NCBI RefSeq assembly: GCF_000156235.1
Contig: NZ_DS996810.1
Location: 407,455 to 471,454, forward strand
DNA from: Pseudovibrio sp000156235
GTDB taxonomy: Bacteria > Pseudomonadota > Alphaproteobacteria > Rhizobiales > Stappiaceae
Length of the DNA stretch: 64,000 nt
Direction: 5' to 3'
Part shown: positions 32,410 to 41,551 of the stretch, piece by piece
Layout of the letters: each line of letters begins with the position of its first letter
Position numbering within the stretch: position 1 is the first letter of the stretch
The notes under the pieces: model-generated
Told to the model about the DNA's origin: nothing
The model's input: the letters and a program-made list of their open reading frames with translations, nothing else
Database searches by the model: none
Translations under genes and position numbers: made by a program

Positions 32410-35196
32410 TCAGACGAGTGCGCCGTGGCAATGCTTGTATTTTTTGCCAGAACCACATGGGCAAGGCTCATTGCGGCCCACGCGGCCCCATGTTTCAGGG
32501 TCGTCTGAGTCACGGCCTTCTGGCGCAGATGCGGCGCGTGCTTCTGCCAGTTGGCGATCAGCTTCAGCCATTTCATCTTCACCAGTCAGTGGATTGGTGT
32601 GATGTGCTTCCATGTGAGCTGGCATCTGAGGTGTTTCAGGTGCTTGCTGCTGAACCAGTTCAACATGCATCAGCTGGCTTGTTGTGGTCTGGCGCAGAGT
32701 GCTCAGCATGTTTTCGAAGAGAGTGAAGGACTCAGTTTTGTATTCCTGAAGAGGATCACGCTGAGCGTAACCGCGCAGGCCAACTGCTGAACGCAGATGG
32801 TCAAGGTTCGCCAGATGCTCACGCCACAGGTTATCAATGGTCTGAAGCAGAACTGCACGCTCGATCTGACGCATGATGTCAGGACCGTAGTTTGCAGCCT
32901 TTGCAGCCATCACTTCGTTGGCTTCTTTCTTCAGGCGCGTGGTCACTTCTTCGTCCGCGATGCCTTCCTCGTTTGCCCAATCAACGATTGGCAGATCGAG
33001 GTTCAGCTTGGTGCGGACTTCTTCCTTCAGGCCTTCCGTATCCCACTGTTCTGGGTAGGCACGTTCTGGAATGTGTGCAGCAACGAGATCTTCAACGAAC
33101 TCTTCGCGCATTTCCGCAACTGCTTCCTGAGTGACTTCAGGATCCATCATTTCGAGACGCTGATCGAAGACAACCTTACGCTGATCGTTCATCACATCAT
33201 CGAATTTCAGCAGGTTCTTACGAATGTCGAAGTTGCGTGCTTCCACTTTCTGCTGAGCTTTTTCGAGCGCTTTGTTGATCCAAGGGTGAACGATTGCCTC
33301 GCCTTCCTGCAGACCAAGCTTCTGAAGCATGGAGTCCATGCGTTCAGAACCGAAGATGCGCATCAGATCATCCTGCAGAGACAGGAAGAACTTGGAGTGT
33401 CCAGGGTCACCCTGACGACCGGAACGACCACGCAGCTGGTTGTCGATACGGCGGCTTTCGTGGCGCTCAGTTGCAACAACGTAAAGGCCACCAGCTTCAA
33501 GAGCTTTTTGCTTCAGCTCTTCAACTTCTTTCTTGATGGCTTCTTCTTTAGCGGTGCGCTCTGCGCCTTCAGGCATGTCACCAAGCTCGTTCGCAACGCG
33601 CATTTCAACGTTACCACCGAGCTGAATGTCGGTACCACGGCCTGCCATGTTGGTTGCGATGGTCACGGCGCCCGGCACACCTGCCTGTGCGATGATGCTT
33701 GCTTCCTGCTCATGGTAGCGCGCGTTCAGAACTGCAAAGACTTTCTGCTTGCCAGCAGACTTTGCGTAGTCAGCAAGTGCCTTTGGATCAGAAACGTCGA
33801 TCTGCTTGTACCCATGCTTCATGAGAAGCTCAGCCAACAGTTCAGACTTTTCGATGGATGTGGTGCCAACCAGAACCGGCTGACCGCGTTCGTGACAGTC
33901 GTCAACCAGCTCCATGATCGCGTTGTATTTCTCAGCGACGGTGCGGTAGACCTCATCGTCGTCGTCAATACGCTGCACAGGAACGTTGGTTGGAATGTCA
34001 ACAACATCCAGGCTGTAGATGTCCATGAATTCTTCCGCTTCGGTCATCGCTGTACCAGTCATGCCGGCAAGCTTGTCGTACATGCGGAAGTAGTTCTGGA
34101 ATGTAATGGATGCGAGGGTCTGGTTCTCTGGCTGGATCGCAACTTTTTCTTTTGCTTCCAGAGCCTGGTGAAGACCTTCAGAGAAACGACGACCTGGCAT
34201 CATACGACCGGTGAACTCGTCAATGATGACGACTTCGTCGTTGCGTACGATGTAGTCTTTATCGCGCTGGAACAGTTTGTGAGCTTTCAGGCCCTGCTGC
34301 AGGTGGTGTACCGCAGTGACGTTTTCCACATCATAAAGCGAATCACCCTTCAGGAGGTCAGCTTCAGACAAGAGTTGCTCCAGCTTCTCGTTACCTGCTT
34401 CGGTGAAGGTAGCGGAGCGAGCTTTCTCATCAATCTCGAAGTCTTCATCTACAAGCTTAGGAATGAAAGCATCGATGGCATTATAGAAATCGGTGCGGTC
34501 TTCCAGAGGACCGGAGATGATCAGCGGTGTACGTGCTTCGTCGACGAGAATGGAGTCCACCTCATCCACGATTGCAAAGTGGTGCGGACGCTGCACCATG
34601 GACTCACGATCATACTTCATGTTGTCACGAAGGTAATCGAAGCCGAATTCGTTGTTGGTACCGTAAGTCACGTCAGCGGCATAAGCTGCTTTACGTTCTT
34701 CATCGGAAATGCCGTGAACGATGAGACCTGTTGTCAGGCCGAGGAAGCGGTAGATCTGACCCATCCACTCAACGTCACGAGAGGCGAGGTAATCGTTCAC
34801 GGTTACAACGTGAACACCCTTACCGCTCAATGCGTTAAGGTATACTGGTGCGGTTGCCACAAGGGTTTTACCTTCACCGGTACGCATTTCGGTGATTTCA
34901 CCAGCATGGAGAACCATGCCGCCGATGAGCTGAACATCGTACTGACGAAGGCCAAGAACACGGCGAGACGCTTCACGCACAACAGCAAAAGCAGGGACGA
35001 GGAGATCATCCAGCTTTGCGCCATTTGCAAGCTGCTCACGGAACTCGTCTGTTTTGGCTTTCAGCTGATCATCCGTCAGAGCTTCCATTTCTGGCTCTAA
35101 AGCATTGATAGCAGCTACTTTAGGCTTGAGTGTCTTGATCCGACGGTCGTTAGCAGAACCAAATATTTTTCGAGCGAGTGCGCCGAGCCCCACCAT
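32410..35196 (-). CDS. secA: Preprotein translocase ATPase SecA
   Basis: A 928-residue motor that drives unfolded preproteins through SecYEG. The start MVGLGALARKIFGS is typical. Walker A is TGEGKTLVA with Lys110, the DEAD-like Walker B is VDEVDSILVDEARTPL, the preprotein cross-linking domain follows, NBD2 has VLVGTTSIEKSE and GRGTDIQLGG, and RGRSGRQGDPG lies in motif VI. The C terminus carries the SEC-C zinc element NEPCPCGSGKKYKHCHG, which contacts SecB and phospholipid. GAGGAAGGA precedes the ATG at 35196. It is divergent from a periplasmic parvulin gene. Confidence 0.98.
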   Translation of the reverse strand: MVGLGALARKIFGSANDRRIKTLKPKVAAINALEPEMEALTDDQLKAKTDEFREQLANGAKLDDLLVPAFAVVREASRRVLGLRQYDVQLIGGMVLHAGEITEMRTGEGKTLVATAPVYLNALSGKGVHVVTVNDYLASRDVEWMGQIYRFLGLTTGLIVHGISDEERKAAYAADVTYGTNNEFGFDYLRDNMKYDRESMVQRPHHFAIVDEVDSILVDEARTPLIISGPLEDRTDFYNAIDAFIPKLVDEDFEIDEKARSATFTEAGNEKLEQLLSEADLLKGDSLYDVENVTAVHHLQQGLKAHKLFQRDKDYIVRNDEVVIIDEFTGRMMPGRRFSEGLHQALEAKEKVAIQPENQTLASITFQNYFRMYDKLAGMTGTAMTEAEEFMDIYSLDVVDIPTNVPVQRIDDDDEVYRTVAEKYNAIMELVDDCHERGQPVLVGTTSIEKSELLAELLMKHGYKQIDVSDPKALADYAKSAGKQKVFAVLNARYHEQEASIIAQAGVPGAVTIATNMAGRGTDIQLGGNVEMRVANELGDMPEGAERTAKEEAIKKEVEELKQKALEAGGLYVVATERHESRRIDNQLRGRSGRQGDPGHSKFFLSLQDDLMRIFGSERMDSMLQKLGLQEGEAIVHPWINKALEKAQQKVEARNFDIRKNLLKFDDVMNDQRKVVFDQRLEMMDPEVTQEAVAEMREEFVEDLVAAHIPERAYPEQWDTEGLKEEVRTKLNLDLPIVDWANEEGIADEEVTTRLKKEANEVMAAKAANYGPDIMRQIERAVLLQTIDNLWREHLANLDHLRSAVGLRGYAQRDPLQEYKTESFTLFENMLSTLRQTTTSQLMHVELVQQQAPETPQMPAHMEAHHTNPLTGEDEMAEADRQLAEARAASAPEGRDSDDPETWGRVGRNEPCPCGSGKKYKHCHGALV

Positions 35197-35462
35197 GTGG
35201 CGGTCCTTCCTCTGTTGGGCGCGCCGGTTGTTTCACGTCGCGGCCGGGCCCTAAAAAACTTCACATTCGTGATCTATCCAGTCAAAACTCTGTGGTTCTG
35301 ACATGAGTCACAGCATATTAAGCACCTGCGCGTAAAAAAGCAGGCGACAGAGAGATAAGAGTGGGCTCAAGGGTTGTCAACGGCAGTTGCCGTCGCAACA
35401 TAAAGCTTTGTTGTTTTGCAACTCTTTTTAAACTCTCCATAAACAGGAAAGAAAGAGATCTT

Positions 35463-36332
35463 ATGCTTCGTAAATTTACAGGGATCCTCGGCAGCTCAGT
35501 TGCAGTTGCTGCACTGGCCATTAGCCTGAATGTTGCTCAGGCACAGGATGCAGAAACTGCACCTGATCTGGACAAGCCAGTTGCCAAGGTCGGAAACAGC
35601 GTTATTACCGAAGCAGATCTTGCTTATGCAGCGCAGGACTATGCGCAGCAGCTGCAGCGTGTTCCTCCAACAGAATGGCGCAAGGTTTTGACCGACGTGC
35701 TGGTGGAGATGAAACTGCTTGCTGAGGCTGGTGAGGAAGAAAAACTCGCAGAAACTGACGACTTTAAACGCCTCATGGCATTTGAACGTACTCGTGCGCT
35801 GCGTAATGCATACTTCCAGAAGTACATTCAGAGCGCGGTTACTGAAGACGAAGTCAAGGCTGCTTACGACGCTGAGTACGCCAACTACCAAGGCGCGCCT
35901 GAGATCAATGCAGCTCATATCCTTGTAGAAAAGGAAGATGAAGCAAAGGACATCATCAAGCAGCTTGAAGGTGGTGCGGACTTTGCTGAGCTTGCAAAAG
36001 AGAAGTCTACTGGTCCTTCCGGCCCGAACGGTGGTGACCTTGGCTTCTTCGGTAAAGGCCAGATGGTTCCTGAGTTTGAAACCGCTGCTTTTGCTCTGAA
36101 ACCGGGTGAGTTCACAAAAGAGCCTGTGCAAACACAGTTCGGTTACCACGTCATTTTGAACAAGGAAGCCCGCACTCAGCCAGCGCCAACTCTGGAAGCT
36201 GCTGAAGGTCAGATCCGTCAGGAGCTGGTTCTCGCGAAATTCCGTGAAGTGCTTGAAGAGCTGAAAGCCAAGAACACTGTGGAAATCATTGGCGCAGATG
36301 CTGATGAAGCGAAGGCTGAAGAAAGCAAGTAA
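35463..36332 (+). CDS. Periplasmic peptidyl-prolyl isomerase, parvulin (PrsA/SurA-type)
   Basis: A 289-residue exported folding factor. A signal peptide ends near AQA (about 25-27). An N-terminal SurA-like helical segment (about 36-135; VGNSVITEADL...) precedes one PpiC rotamase domain (about 140-238) with INAAHILV, GGADFAELAKEKSTGPS, GGDLGFFGKGQMVPEFE and the closing FGYHVI. The protein ends with an Ala/Glu/Lys-rich tail. It isomerises prolyl bonds of exported proteins, which fits its divergence from secA. ATG 35463 follows AGGAAAGAAAGAG; an upstream in-frame ATG at 35361 would destroy the signal peptide. Confidence 0.94.
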   Translation: MLRKFTGILGSSVAVAALAISLNVAQAQDAETAPDLDKPVAKVGNSVITEADLAYAAQDYAQQLQRVPPTEWRKVLTDVLVEMKLLAEAGEEEKLAETDDFKRLMAFERTRALRNAYFQKYIQSAVTEDEVKAAYDAEYANYQGAPEINAAHILVEKEDEAKDIIKQLEGGADFAELAKEKSTGPSGPNGGDLGFFGKGQMVPEFETAAFALKPGEFTKEPVQTQFGYHVILNKEARTQPAPTLEAAEGQIRQELVLAKFREVLEELKAKNTVEIIGADADEAKAEESK

Positions 36333-36385
36333 TAGGCATCTGCTTATTAGCTCTGCTGATTATTGAAATAAAACATCTTGTTTTT

Positions 36386-36425
36386 GTAGCCCCGGATGGC
36401 TTAGGCCTTCCGGGGCTACTTTTTT
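36386..36425 (+). terminator. Rho-independent terminator of the parvulin gene
   Basis: GTAGCCCCGGA (36386-36396) pairs perfectly with TCCGGGGCTAC (36409-36419) around a 12-nt loop, followed by six T residues. Confidence 0.92.
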
Positions 36426-36459
36426 GATGCATTGGCATTGTTATCTTCGGGAGGTTTTC

Positions 36460-37692
36460 ATGTCCGCGACTATTTCTCCACTCGCACCCAAGTCTTATCC
36501 TGAGCTTCCGGAAGTTAAGGGCGTTCGAATGGCGACGGCTGCAGCTGGTTTGAAGTACGAAGGACGTACTGATGTTCTTCTCGCAGTGTTTGATGAGCCT
36601 GCTCAGATTGCCGGTGTGTTCACAAAATCCAAATGTACCAGTGCGCCGGTGGACTGGTGTAAGCAGAACCTCTCCAAGGGTGTTGCTCGTGCGATTATGG
36701 TCAACTCCGGTAATGCGAATGCGTTTACTGGGAAGAAGGGGCTGGCCTCTGTTCAGCTGTCTGCAGATATCCTGTCTAAGGCGACGGGCTTTGCTGCCGA
36801 TGAGTTGTACCTTGCCTCTACTGGTGTGATTGGTGAGCCTCTTCCGGCTGAGAAGTTTGCAGATGTTACAGATAGCCTTGTGGCCGATGCCATTGCCGAC
36901 AAGTGGATGGATGCTGCTAAAGCGATCATGACCACAGACACCTATCCAAAGCTGAGCACCCGGAGTGTTAAGCTGGGTGAGGCGACTGTGACCTTGAATG
37001 GTATCGCGAAAGGTGCGGGTATGATCGCGCCTGATATGGCGACCATGCTTGGCTTCCTGTTCACTGACGCCCCAATCAAAGCACCTGCCTTGCAGAGCTT
37101 GCTTTCTGAGTGTGTCGGTGGCTCCTTTAACTCCATTACGGTTGATAGTGATACGTCCACTTCAGACACCGTGCTGCTAGCGGCGACTGGTTCTGCTGGT
37201 GATGAGTGGATTGAAGATACTGCGGATCCTCGTCTTGCTGAGTTCCGCGCGGCTCTCTCCAGCATGATGCTTGAGCTGGCACAGATGATCGTTCGTGACG
37301 GGGAAGGGGCAACCAAGTTTGTTGAAGTGAAGGTGGAGGGTGCTGAGAGCGACGTTTCTGCCAAACGGATCGCGATGGCGATTGCAAACTCTCCATTGAT
37401 GAAGACTGCTTTTGCTGGTGAGGATGCAAACTGGGGCCGCGTCGTTATGGCTGTTGGTAAAGCTGGCGAACCTGCAGATCGTGATCGATTGGCGATCTGG
37501 TTTGGTGACATCCGCGTAGCAGTTGATGGTGAACGAGATCCAGACTACAGCGAAGATGAAGCTTCCGCCGTCATGAAAGAAGATGAGATCGTCCTGAAGG
37601 TTGATCTTGGCATTGGAAATGGCAGCGCGACTGTGTGGACATGCGATCTCACCAAGGAGTATGTGGCAATCAATGGTGACTACAGAAGCTAA
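36460..37692 (+). CDS. argJ: Bifunctional ornithine acetyltransferase / N-acetylglutamate synthase ArgJ
   Basis: A 410-residue enzyme of the cyclic arginine pathway: it moves the acetyl group from N-acetylornithine to glutamate and may also acetylate glutamate from acetyl-CoA. The precursor cleaves itself before the nucleophile Thr195 in the motif DMATMLGF, giving alpha and beta chains. Other family features are SGNANAFTG near residue 86, KGAGMIAP before the cleavage site and NSPLMKTAFAG with NWGRV in the beta chain. I start at ATG 36460, which has GGGAGG 5 nt upstream; an in-frame ATG at 36424 falls in the preceding terminator. It overlaps the following acetyltransferase gene by 20 bp. Confidence 0.97.
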   Translation: MSATISPLAPKSYPELPEVKGVRMATAAAGLKYEGRTDVLLAVFDEPAQIAGVFTKSKCTSAPVDWCKQNLSKGVARAIMVNSGNANAFTGKKGLASVQLSADILSKATGFAADELYLASTGVIGEPLPAEKFADVTDSLVADAIADKWMDAAKAIMTTDTYPKLSTRSVKLGEATVTLNGIAKGAGMIAPDMATMLGFLFTDAPIKAPALQSLLSECVGGSFNSITVDSDTSTSDTVLLAATGSAGDEWIEDTADPRLAEFRAALSSMMLELAQMIVRDGEGATKFVEVKVEGAESDVSAKRIAMAIANSPLMKTAFAGEDANWGRVVMAVGKAGEPADRDRLAIWFGDIRVAVDGERDPDYSEDEASAVMKEDEIVLKVDLGIGNGSATVWTCDLTKEYVAINGDYRS

Positions 37693-38494
37693 GCGGGTTC
37701 AACCTCGCCAACCAAACTGCGATCTGGAAACAGTTTTGAAGCTGGAGCAGGCGAACCTGAACTGCTTTCCAAGCCTAATGACACATCATGATGGGAGCTG
37801 GATTTCCCGGCTCTCACCTGGTGGGAGTGCTCGCCGCAATAACTCGCTGAACTTTTATGACGTTAACGATGGCGATGAAGCTGAAGAGCGCCTTGTTGCC
37901 GCTCGTCAACGTTTTAAAAAGCGTGATGTGGCTTTTCATGTGCGATGGACGCCGTTGGTTCCAGCGGATGTGGATCAGGTTCTGACTGAGCAAAACTACA
38001 CGCGGCTTGATGAAACGCTTGTGCTGTCTCGGTCCATTTGGGTTCTTGGCGATACTGATGTGCCTAAGGGCTACAAGCTCAGCCAAGTCTCTCTTGATGA
38101 GTGGGTCAGGAAGTATGCACTGGTTGGTGGCGCTCAGCCGGGTGCACCTCTCGATGCTACGGTGCAAGCGCTCCATGATGTGCTTTCCAGAGTTGCTGTT
38201 GAGCTGGTTGCGCTGATCGTGGAAACTGATGATGGCATTCCCGCAGCAGTCCTTCTTGGTGTTGTCGACGGTGATATGCTTGGCATCTTTAGCGTTGCCA
38301 CAGCAGAAGCCTACCGTCGGCAAGGATTGGCTTATGCGTTGATGTGTGAAGTGCAGCGTCTTGGAGCCGAACGCGGGGCAGAGACAGCGTGGCTGCAAGT
38401 GGTTGCTGAGAATGCGCCTGCAGTAGAGCTCTACGATTCCCTTGGATATCGGGAAGCCTACGCCTATCACTACTGCCGCGACGCCCAGCCTTAA
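37673..38494 (+). CDS. GNAT-family N-acetyltransferase
   Basis: A 273-residue protein with a divergent N-terminal half (possibly a second, degenerate GNAT-like repeat, about 1-120) and a C-terminal GNAT domain (about 125-270) with GIFSVATAEAYRRQGLAYALM, in which the R-R-Q-G-L-A stretch is the acetyl-CoA pyrophosphate loop, and QVVAENAPAVELYDSLGYR, the usual beta-5/alpha-4 end. The substrate is unknown. The gene overlaps argJ by 20 bp and precedes mutT, an order kept in Rhizobiales, so it is co-transcribed with arginine biosynthesis. Start is ATG 37673 or GTG 37676; AAGGAG lies 14 nt upstream. Confidence 0.88.
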   Translation: MVTTEAKRVQPRQPNCDLETVLKLEQANLNCFPSLMTHHDGSWISRLSPGGSARRNNSLNFYDVNDGDEAEERLVAARQRFKKRDVAFHVRWTPLVPADVDQVLTEQNYTRLDETLVLSRSIWVLGDTDVPKGYKLSQVSLDEWVRKYALVGGAQPGAPLDATVQALHDVLSRVAVELVALIVETDDGIPAAVLLGVVDGDMLGIFSVATAEAYRRQGLAYALMCEVQRLGAERGAETAWLQVVAENAPAVELYDSLGYREAYAYHYCRDAQP

Positions 38495-38578
38495 GAAAAT
38501 CAGTAAAATTTCACTCGGGATCTTTGGTATGGTTTCCAAAAGGTTTTCAGGGTGGTCCTATGTGAAACGGGAAAATAA

Positions 38579-38983
38579 ATGAAAATTGTGATGGTCGCGG
38601 CGTGTGCCCTCATTGATGAAGACAACCGCATTCTGCTTGCTCAACGTCCCGAAGGGAAATCAATGGCGGGATTCTGGGAGTTTCCGGGCGGTAAGATTGA
38701 AAGCAAGGAAACGCCAGAGGATTGTCTGATCCGTGAATTATCCGAGGAGCTCGGAATTACGGTTAAAAAAGAGTGCCTTGCTCCCCTTAGTTTCGCTAGC
38801 CACACTTACGAAGATTTTCATCTGCTGATGCCACTTTACGTTTGTAGGCGATGGTCGGGCACACCTCATGGGGCAGAGGGGCAGAACCTGAAATGGGTAC
38901 GGGCAGTTCGTTTACGTGATTATGACATGCCACCAGCAGATGAGCCGCTGATCCCGCATCTAATCGACCTTGTGTCTTATTAG
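38579..38983 (+). CDS. mutT: 8-oxo-dGTP diphosphatase MutT
   Basis: A 134-residue Nudix hydrolase. The Nudix box fits exactly: G38-x5-E44-x7-R52-E53-x2-E56-E57-x-G59-I60. The start VAACALIDEDNRILLAQRPEGKSMAGFWEFPGG is specific for the MutT branch, which removes 8-oxo-dGTP and so prevents A:T to C:G transversions. The upstream gap to the GNAT gene is 84 bp. A Flp pilin gene follows 29 bp downstream, so the two may share a transcript. Confidence 0.95.
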   Translation: MKIVMVAACALIDEDNRILLAQRPEGKSMAGFWEFPGGKIESKETPEDCLIRELSEELGITVKKECLAPLSFASHTYEDFHLLMPLYVCRRWSGTPHGAEGQNLKWVRAVRLRDYDMPPADEPLIPHLIDLVSY

Positions 38984-39012
38984 CGGGAGATCACGGAGAA
39001 CAAGAGGCAGTA

Positions 39013-39228
39013 ATGGCGTTGAGTGAGAAAGCGTATCACAATCAGAAATGTGGTTTTACGATTGCTCATATGACCGAAGACGAGCGCGGTGCCGCTGCTG
39101 TTGAATACGCCATTCTTGCTGGCTTGATTGTTCTTGCAATTGTTGCAGCCGTGACTGCTATTGGAGCAACTATTACGGATAACTTCCAGTTTGTGGCCGA
39201 TACAATCGCCTCAGTTGTTTCTAACTAA
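39013..39228 (+). CDS. Flp-family type IVb pilin
   Basis: A 71-residue prepilin. The leader ends DERG (Gly26); the mature protein would begin AAAVEY with the obligatory Glu at +5 (Glu31) and Tyr at +6, followed by the hydrophobic helix ILAGLIVLAIVAAVTAIG and a short polar end. This is the classic Flp major-pilin pattern cut by TadV/CpaA peptidase. It lies by itself between mutT and a convergent methyltransferase gene, with no tad/cpa assembly genes in the window, so it must use an apparatus encoded elsewhere or have another task. Start ATG 39013 has AAGAGGCAG upstream. Confidence 0.9.
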   Translation: MALSEKAYHNQKCGFTIAHMTEDERGAAAVEYAILAGLIVLAIVAAVTAIGATITDNFQFVADTIASVVSN

Positions 39229-40113
39229 TCAGGACTTTATCTCTTTCGTTCCCAATGCTTCGGCCAGGCTGTGTTTTGCAGAGCCTGGCTTTAATGGTTT
39301 TTGTTGGGATTCGTGTGGAGCCCAGCCGGAGAGGGATGCGAAGGTGAAGGTGGCGCGGATGCGGCCGTCAGCGTCTGAGTAATCCTGAGCGTAGATCTCC
39401 GCAGCTCTCATAAACACCTTCTTGCTTGTTAGGGTCTTCAGGCGTTCTTTGAGAGGGTTTGTTGCACCCATTGCGCGCAGATCTCTGATCAGGTCGAACA
39501 TGGTGTCGTATCTAACTGTGAGACGATCAACATCGCTCACCGGAAGGGCGAAGCCTGCGCGTTGGAGGAGGCCGCCCAGATCTCTGGTATCTGCAAATGG
39601 GATCACGCGTGGAGAGACGCCTTCGCTTACTTCCATTTCAGCGCGCATGAGGCAGTCCCGGAGTTCAGCCAGAGTATCTGTTCCTAACAGAAGACCGAGG
39701 AAAAGACCGTCAGGCTTCAAGGCTCGTTTAATCTGAATGAGTGTACCTGGCAGATCGTCGAGCATCTGCAGGTTCAAAGTGGAGACAATCAGGTCCACGC
39801 TTTCTGGTGCAAATGGCAGAACTGCGTCATCCACGATCATGTCTGGTTCTGAAAGGTTCGGGTCTGCAGCGAAGAGATCTGCGCGGAGAAGGTGTTTTAC
39901 CTTTCCGGAACTCTTCAAGACCTCAAACACATGTCCGGTATGTCCACCTAGGTCGATACCGGTTTCAAACTCTCTGCTGATGAAGTCCAGGCGGTCCTGA
40001 AGATCTGTAGCAGCTGCTTTCATTAGAAAGTCTGCGCCGTCTTGCGCTCTCTTTAACGCAGTCATGCGCCGTTTTGCGATGAGGTTACGATCAAAGAGAG
40101 TATGTTCGCTCAT
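39229..40113 (-). CDS. NDUFAF5-like / BioC-like methyltransferase-fold protein
   Basis: A 294-residue protein of the class I methyltransferase fold. The first residues FDRNLIAKRRMTALKR and motif I GIDLGGHTGHV, with DMIVDDAVLPFAPESVDLIVSTLNLQMLDDLPG, follow the NDUFAF5 group; the human protein hydroxylates an arginine of complex I subunit NDUFS7 despite its methyltransferase fold, and alphaproteobacterial homologues are widespread. A BioC-type role in biotin synthesis is less likely, as no bio genes are near. It ends 1 bp from the pilin stop codon on the other strand and is divergent from comF across 126 bp. Confidence 0.86.
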   Translation of the reverse strand: MSEHTLFDRNLIAKRRMTALKRAQDGADFLMKAAATDLQDRLDFISREFETGIDLGGHTGHVFEVLKSSGKVKHLLRADLFAADPNLSEPDMIVDDAVLPFAPESVDLIVSTLNLQMLDDLPGTLIQIKRALKPDGLFLGLLLGTDTLAELRDCLMRAEMEVSEGVSPRVIPFADTRDLGGLLQRAGFALPVSDVDRLTVRYDTMFDLIRDLRAMGATNPLKERLKTLTSKKVFMRAAEIYAQDYSDADGRIRATFTFASLSGWAPHESQQKPLKPGSAKHSLAEALGTKEIKS

Positions 40114-40239
40114 GAGGGCGCCTTTGGCCAGAGTGTGCAGTGCGCACTATTGGAAGTTATATCCCCATTGAACATGGGGTGATGTCCATGGAAGGCTTTG
40201 TTAGCCTAATTCATCTGCAGATATATACGGTGAGCATAG

Positions 40240-41085
40240 ATGGGCGACAAGTTTTCTTCTTTAGAATGGTTGCCTGATGCAGTGGAAAGAGCAGAGCTGC
40301 CTGACAAGCACAGATTGAAAGATCTCAAGCTGCTTCCTTATTTGAAGCGTAGCCTCAGTTTTGTTTTGGATGCGTTGTTTCCTCATTGCTGTCCGGTCTG
40401 TAGCGAGCTAGTGCAGGGCGAGGGAGGCTTGTGCCTGTCGTGTTGGCAGAAGCTTGATTTGATTTCGGCGCCATATTGCGAGCGGCTCGGGGTGCCTTTA
40501 CATTATGAACTTGGCCCGAATGCTTGGAGTGCCGCCGCGCTTGTGAACCCACCTGATTATGAGCGGGCACGGGCTGCGGCTTTGTATAATGGGCCGGCAC
40601 AAGAGTTGGTGAAGCGCTTCAAGTTTTATGGTGAGATCCGATTATCCAAGTTTCTTGCGGGCTGTATGCTGAACCCAGGGGCAGAACTGGTCTCAGCTGA
40701 GAGTTTTCTAGTCCCTGTTCCATTACACAGCTCACGATTACGAGAGCGGACTTATAACCAGTCTGCATTGCTTACTCGCGAGATACAGAAGCATCTTAAT
40801 GGGCAGAGTTTGCTGGATGGGTTGGTGCGCACGCGCAAGACCAATCAGCAGGTGGGGCTTAAGCGGGGAGCACGGACAGCGAATGTGAAAGGAGCCTTTG
40901 AAGTTTCAGAGCATTTTCTTGCGAAGGTTTCCGGTGCGCATGTGGTGTTGGTTGATGATGTGCTGACAACCGGTGCAACTGTTGAAGAGTGCACGCGTGT
41001 TTTGAAAGCAGCGGGTGCAAAGCAAGTTGATGTACTGGTTTTTGCGCTGGTAGATCCTGAAAATCTGTCTGACTATAATGCTTAG
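40240..41085 (+). CDS. ComF-family phosphoribosyltransferase-like protein
   Basis: A 281-residue protein. After about 45 residues comes a double-zinc-ribbon-like region with Cys50-Cys51, Cys54, Cys65 and Cys68 (CPVC...CLSCW), then a type I phosphoribosyltransferase domain with the PRPP loop VVLVDDVLTTGAT at about 234-246. ComF proteins help single-stranded DNA enter the cytoplasm during natural transformation, together with DprA and a helicase; orthologues occur in many species without known competence. ATG 40240 is followed by grxC after a 154-bp gap. Confidence 0.93.
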   Translation: MGDKFSSLEWLPDAVERAELPDKHRLKDLKLLPYLKRSLSFVLDALFPHCCPVCSELVQGEGGLCLSCWQKLDLISAPYCERLGVPLHYELGPNAWSAAALVNPPDYERARAAALYNGPAQELVKRFKFYGEIRLSKFLAGCMLNPGAELVSAESFLVPVPLHSSRLRERTYNQSALLTREIQKHLNGQSLLDGLVRTRKTNQQVGLKRGARTANVKGAFEVSEHFLAKVSGAHVVLVDDVLTTGATVEECTRVLKAAGAKQVDVLVFALVDPENLSDYNA

Positions 41086-41239
41086 CTGCTGTTGAAACGG
41101 CGTTTTGTATGCTTGATATAACCAAGTGATCAACTTGAGTTGAGGTGGACTTGCGGTTTAATTGGCTGTGAGCCATATAGACTTCAGTTTTGATGGCTGA
41201 ATTTTATTGGCCTTCGCTGTGTATCCAAAGGACAAAAAT

Positions 41240-41503
41240 ATGGCTCAAGTTACTATCTACACCCGTGACATGTGCGGTTACTGTGCTCGTGCAAAAAGAC
41301 TTCTTGATGAGAAGGGTGTTGACTATAAAGAATTCAACTACAGCGAAGATCCTACAATCCGTAAGGAAATGATTTCCAAGGCGAACGGTGCGAACACCTT
41401 CCCGCAGATCTTCATTGGATCCGAGCATATTGGTGGTTGTGATGACCTGTTTGCGCTGGAGCGTCGTGGCCACTTGGATGGTCTGCTGAGTGCTGATATT
41501 TAA
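41240..41503 (+). CDS. grxC: Glutaredoxin 3 (GrxC)
   Basis: An 87-residue dithiol glutaredoxin. The active site is C12-G13-Y14-C15, the cis-proline loop is NTFPQIFIG and the glutathione-binding GGCDDL follows. It reduces protein disulfides and glutathione mixed disulfides using glutathione. ATG 41240 is preceded by AAAGGA; an in-frame start at 41207 would add 11 residues without family similarity. The tight spacing to the amidase (48 bp) and the DUF1178 gene suggests one operon, an order preserved in Rhizobiales. Confidence 0.95.
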   Translation: MAQVTIYTRDMCGYCARAKRLLDEKGVDYKEFNYSEDPTIRKEMISKANGANTFPQIFIGSEHIGGCDDLFALERRGHLDGLLSADI

Positions 41504-41551
41504 AGAAGCTTAGGAAGCGTATTACACACTACGCTTTGAAAGTGAGATTTG

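Noticed and set aside
32797..35100. A 767-codon open frame on the plus strand opposite secA
   Set aside because: It is an antisense shadow: the secA frame is complete and its third-codon base bias keeps the opposite frame open. The translation is rich in Phe, Val, His and Cys with no domain pattern, and no ribosome-binding site precedes it.
37814..38539. A 241-codon frame antisense to the GNAT gene
   Set aside because: GNAT motifs on the plus strand explain the interval.
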